Shown piece after piece: positions 12,393-12,521 of a stretch of DNA of 12,521 nucleotides; within the stretch, counting starts at the first letter, position 1; the number at the start of each line of letters is the position of its first letter. This stretch comes from DATCVA01 sp036567205. Its GTDB lineage: Bacteria > Pseudomonadota > Gammaproteobacteria > Burkholderiales > Burkholderiaceae_B. Where the stretch lies: contig DATCVA010000317.1 of NCBI GenBank assembly GCA_036567205.1, positions 1 through 12,521 of the forward strand. Reading direction: 5' to 3'. The position numbers were made by a program, and so were the translations under genes. Under the pieces are notes generated by a model. It saw nothing but the letters and a program-made list of their open reading frames with translations, had not been told where the DNA came from and made no database searches.

Positions 12393-12521
12393 ATGTCACA
12401 CCAAACCTCGGACATCATCACTCCGAAAGCCCTGTTGCTCGATGAGCGGCTGACACCACTGGAACGCAACGCCTGGCTGACTTTCCGTGCGCTGGCCGGC
12501 AGCGACGGCACCGTGGTTCTC
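12393..12521 (+). CDS. STY4528-family ICE/pathogenicity-island replication protein, N-terminal part
   Basis: The ATG at 12393, with AGGAG 7 bases upstream, opens a frame running off the right edge (43 codons seen). It reads MSHQTSDIITPKALLLDERL then TPLERNAWLTFRAL. The PLERN-W-x-x-FR-x-L pattern near residue 20-35 is what I recall for STY4528-family proteins, found in the replication/maintenance block of SPI-7, PAGI-2 and ICEclc-type integrative elements, usually after parA, dnaB and parB genes. Here those upstream genes are absent and an IS relic takes their place, suggesting a truncated element continuing to the right. Only the N-terminus is visible, so the family call rests on one motif. 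Confidence 0.6.
   Translation, partial: MSHQTSDIITPKALLLDERLTPLERNAWLTFRALAGSDGTVVL

Noticed and set aside
1..12521. CRISPR arrays, tRNA or rRNA genes
   Set aside because: No regularly spaced repeats, cloverleaf or rRNA-like sequence was noticed on either strand.

Overview
The window looks like the replication-origin-proximal part of a betaproteobacterial chromosome, most likely Burkholderiales/Alcaligenaceae. This is inference: the left edge carries the start of mnmG (gidA), which sits beside the origin in many proteobacteria. Next to it lies a 1.1-kb gene-free stretch with five ParB-binding parS sites and several DnaA-box-like 9-mers. Bordetella-type genomes also begin at gidA.

Layout. 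1-284 (minus): mnmG N-terminus. 285-1365: parS cluster, inverted repeats, DnaA-like boxes. 1366-2535 (plus): a YbdL-type methionine/aromatic aminotransferase with a clear terminator. 2536-2994: the first of two origin-like modules. 2995-4717 (minus): an overlapping pair, an ApaH/PrpE-like metallophosphoesterase followed by a PaiB-like FMN-binding protein. 4718-5162: the second origin-like module, then a Fur-box-like site. 5163-9024 (plus): a four-gene ferric-siderophore ABC importer (binding protein, two FecCD permeases, ATPase) joined by ATGA overlaps or direct abutment. 9025-9415: remnants of a ParD/ParE toxin-antitoxin pair and a scrap resembling the insertion-sequence relic further right. 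9416-11722 (minus): a large 2OG-Fe(II) oxygenase-domain protein. 11772-12060: a decayed IS630-family transposase. 12393-end (plus): the start of an STY4528-family gene of integrative conjugative elements, with its ribosome binding site inside a hairpin.

The most interesting signal is a pair of elements at 2731-2941 and 4848-5058. Each has two perfect DnaA boxes (TTATCCACA) in inverted orientation whose outer edges are exactly 189 bp apart. Several internal blocks lie at identical offsets, with no gap between the copies, although the rest has diverged. Outside the left box of each come a GC-rich spacer, a TAG-TAT-(T/C)AG series resembling a DnaA-trio, and an AT-rich stretch. That is the arrangement of a bacterial basal unwinding system. 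With the parS cluster and mnmG this suggests a duplicated (bipartite) oriC flanking the phosphoesterase/PaiB pair, with no dnaA between the halves. From about 9 kb on, the window passes into accessory DNA with broken toxin-antitoxin, IS and ICE genes.
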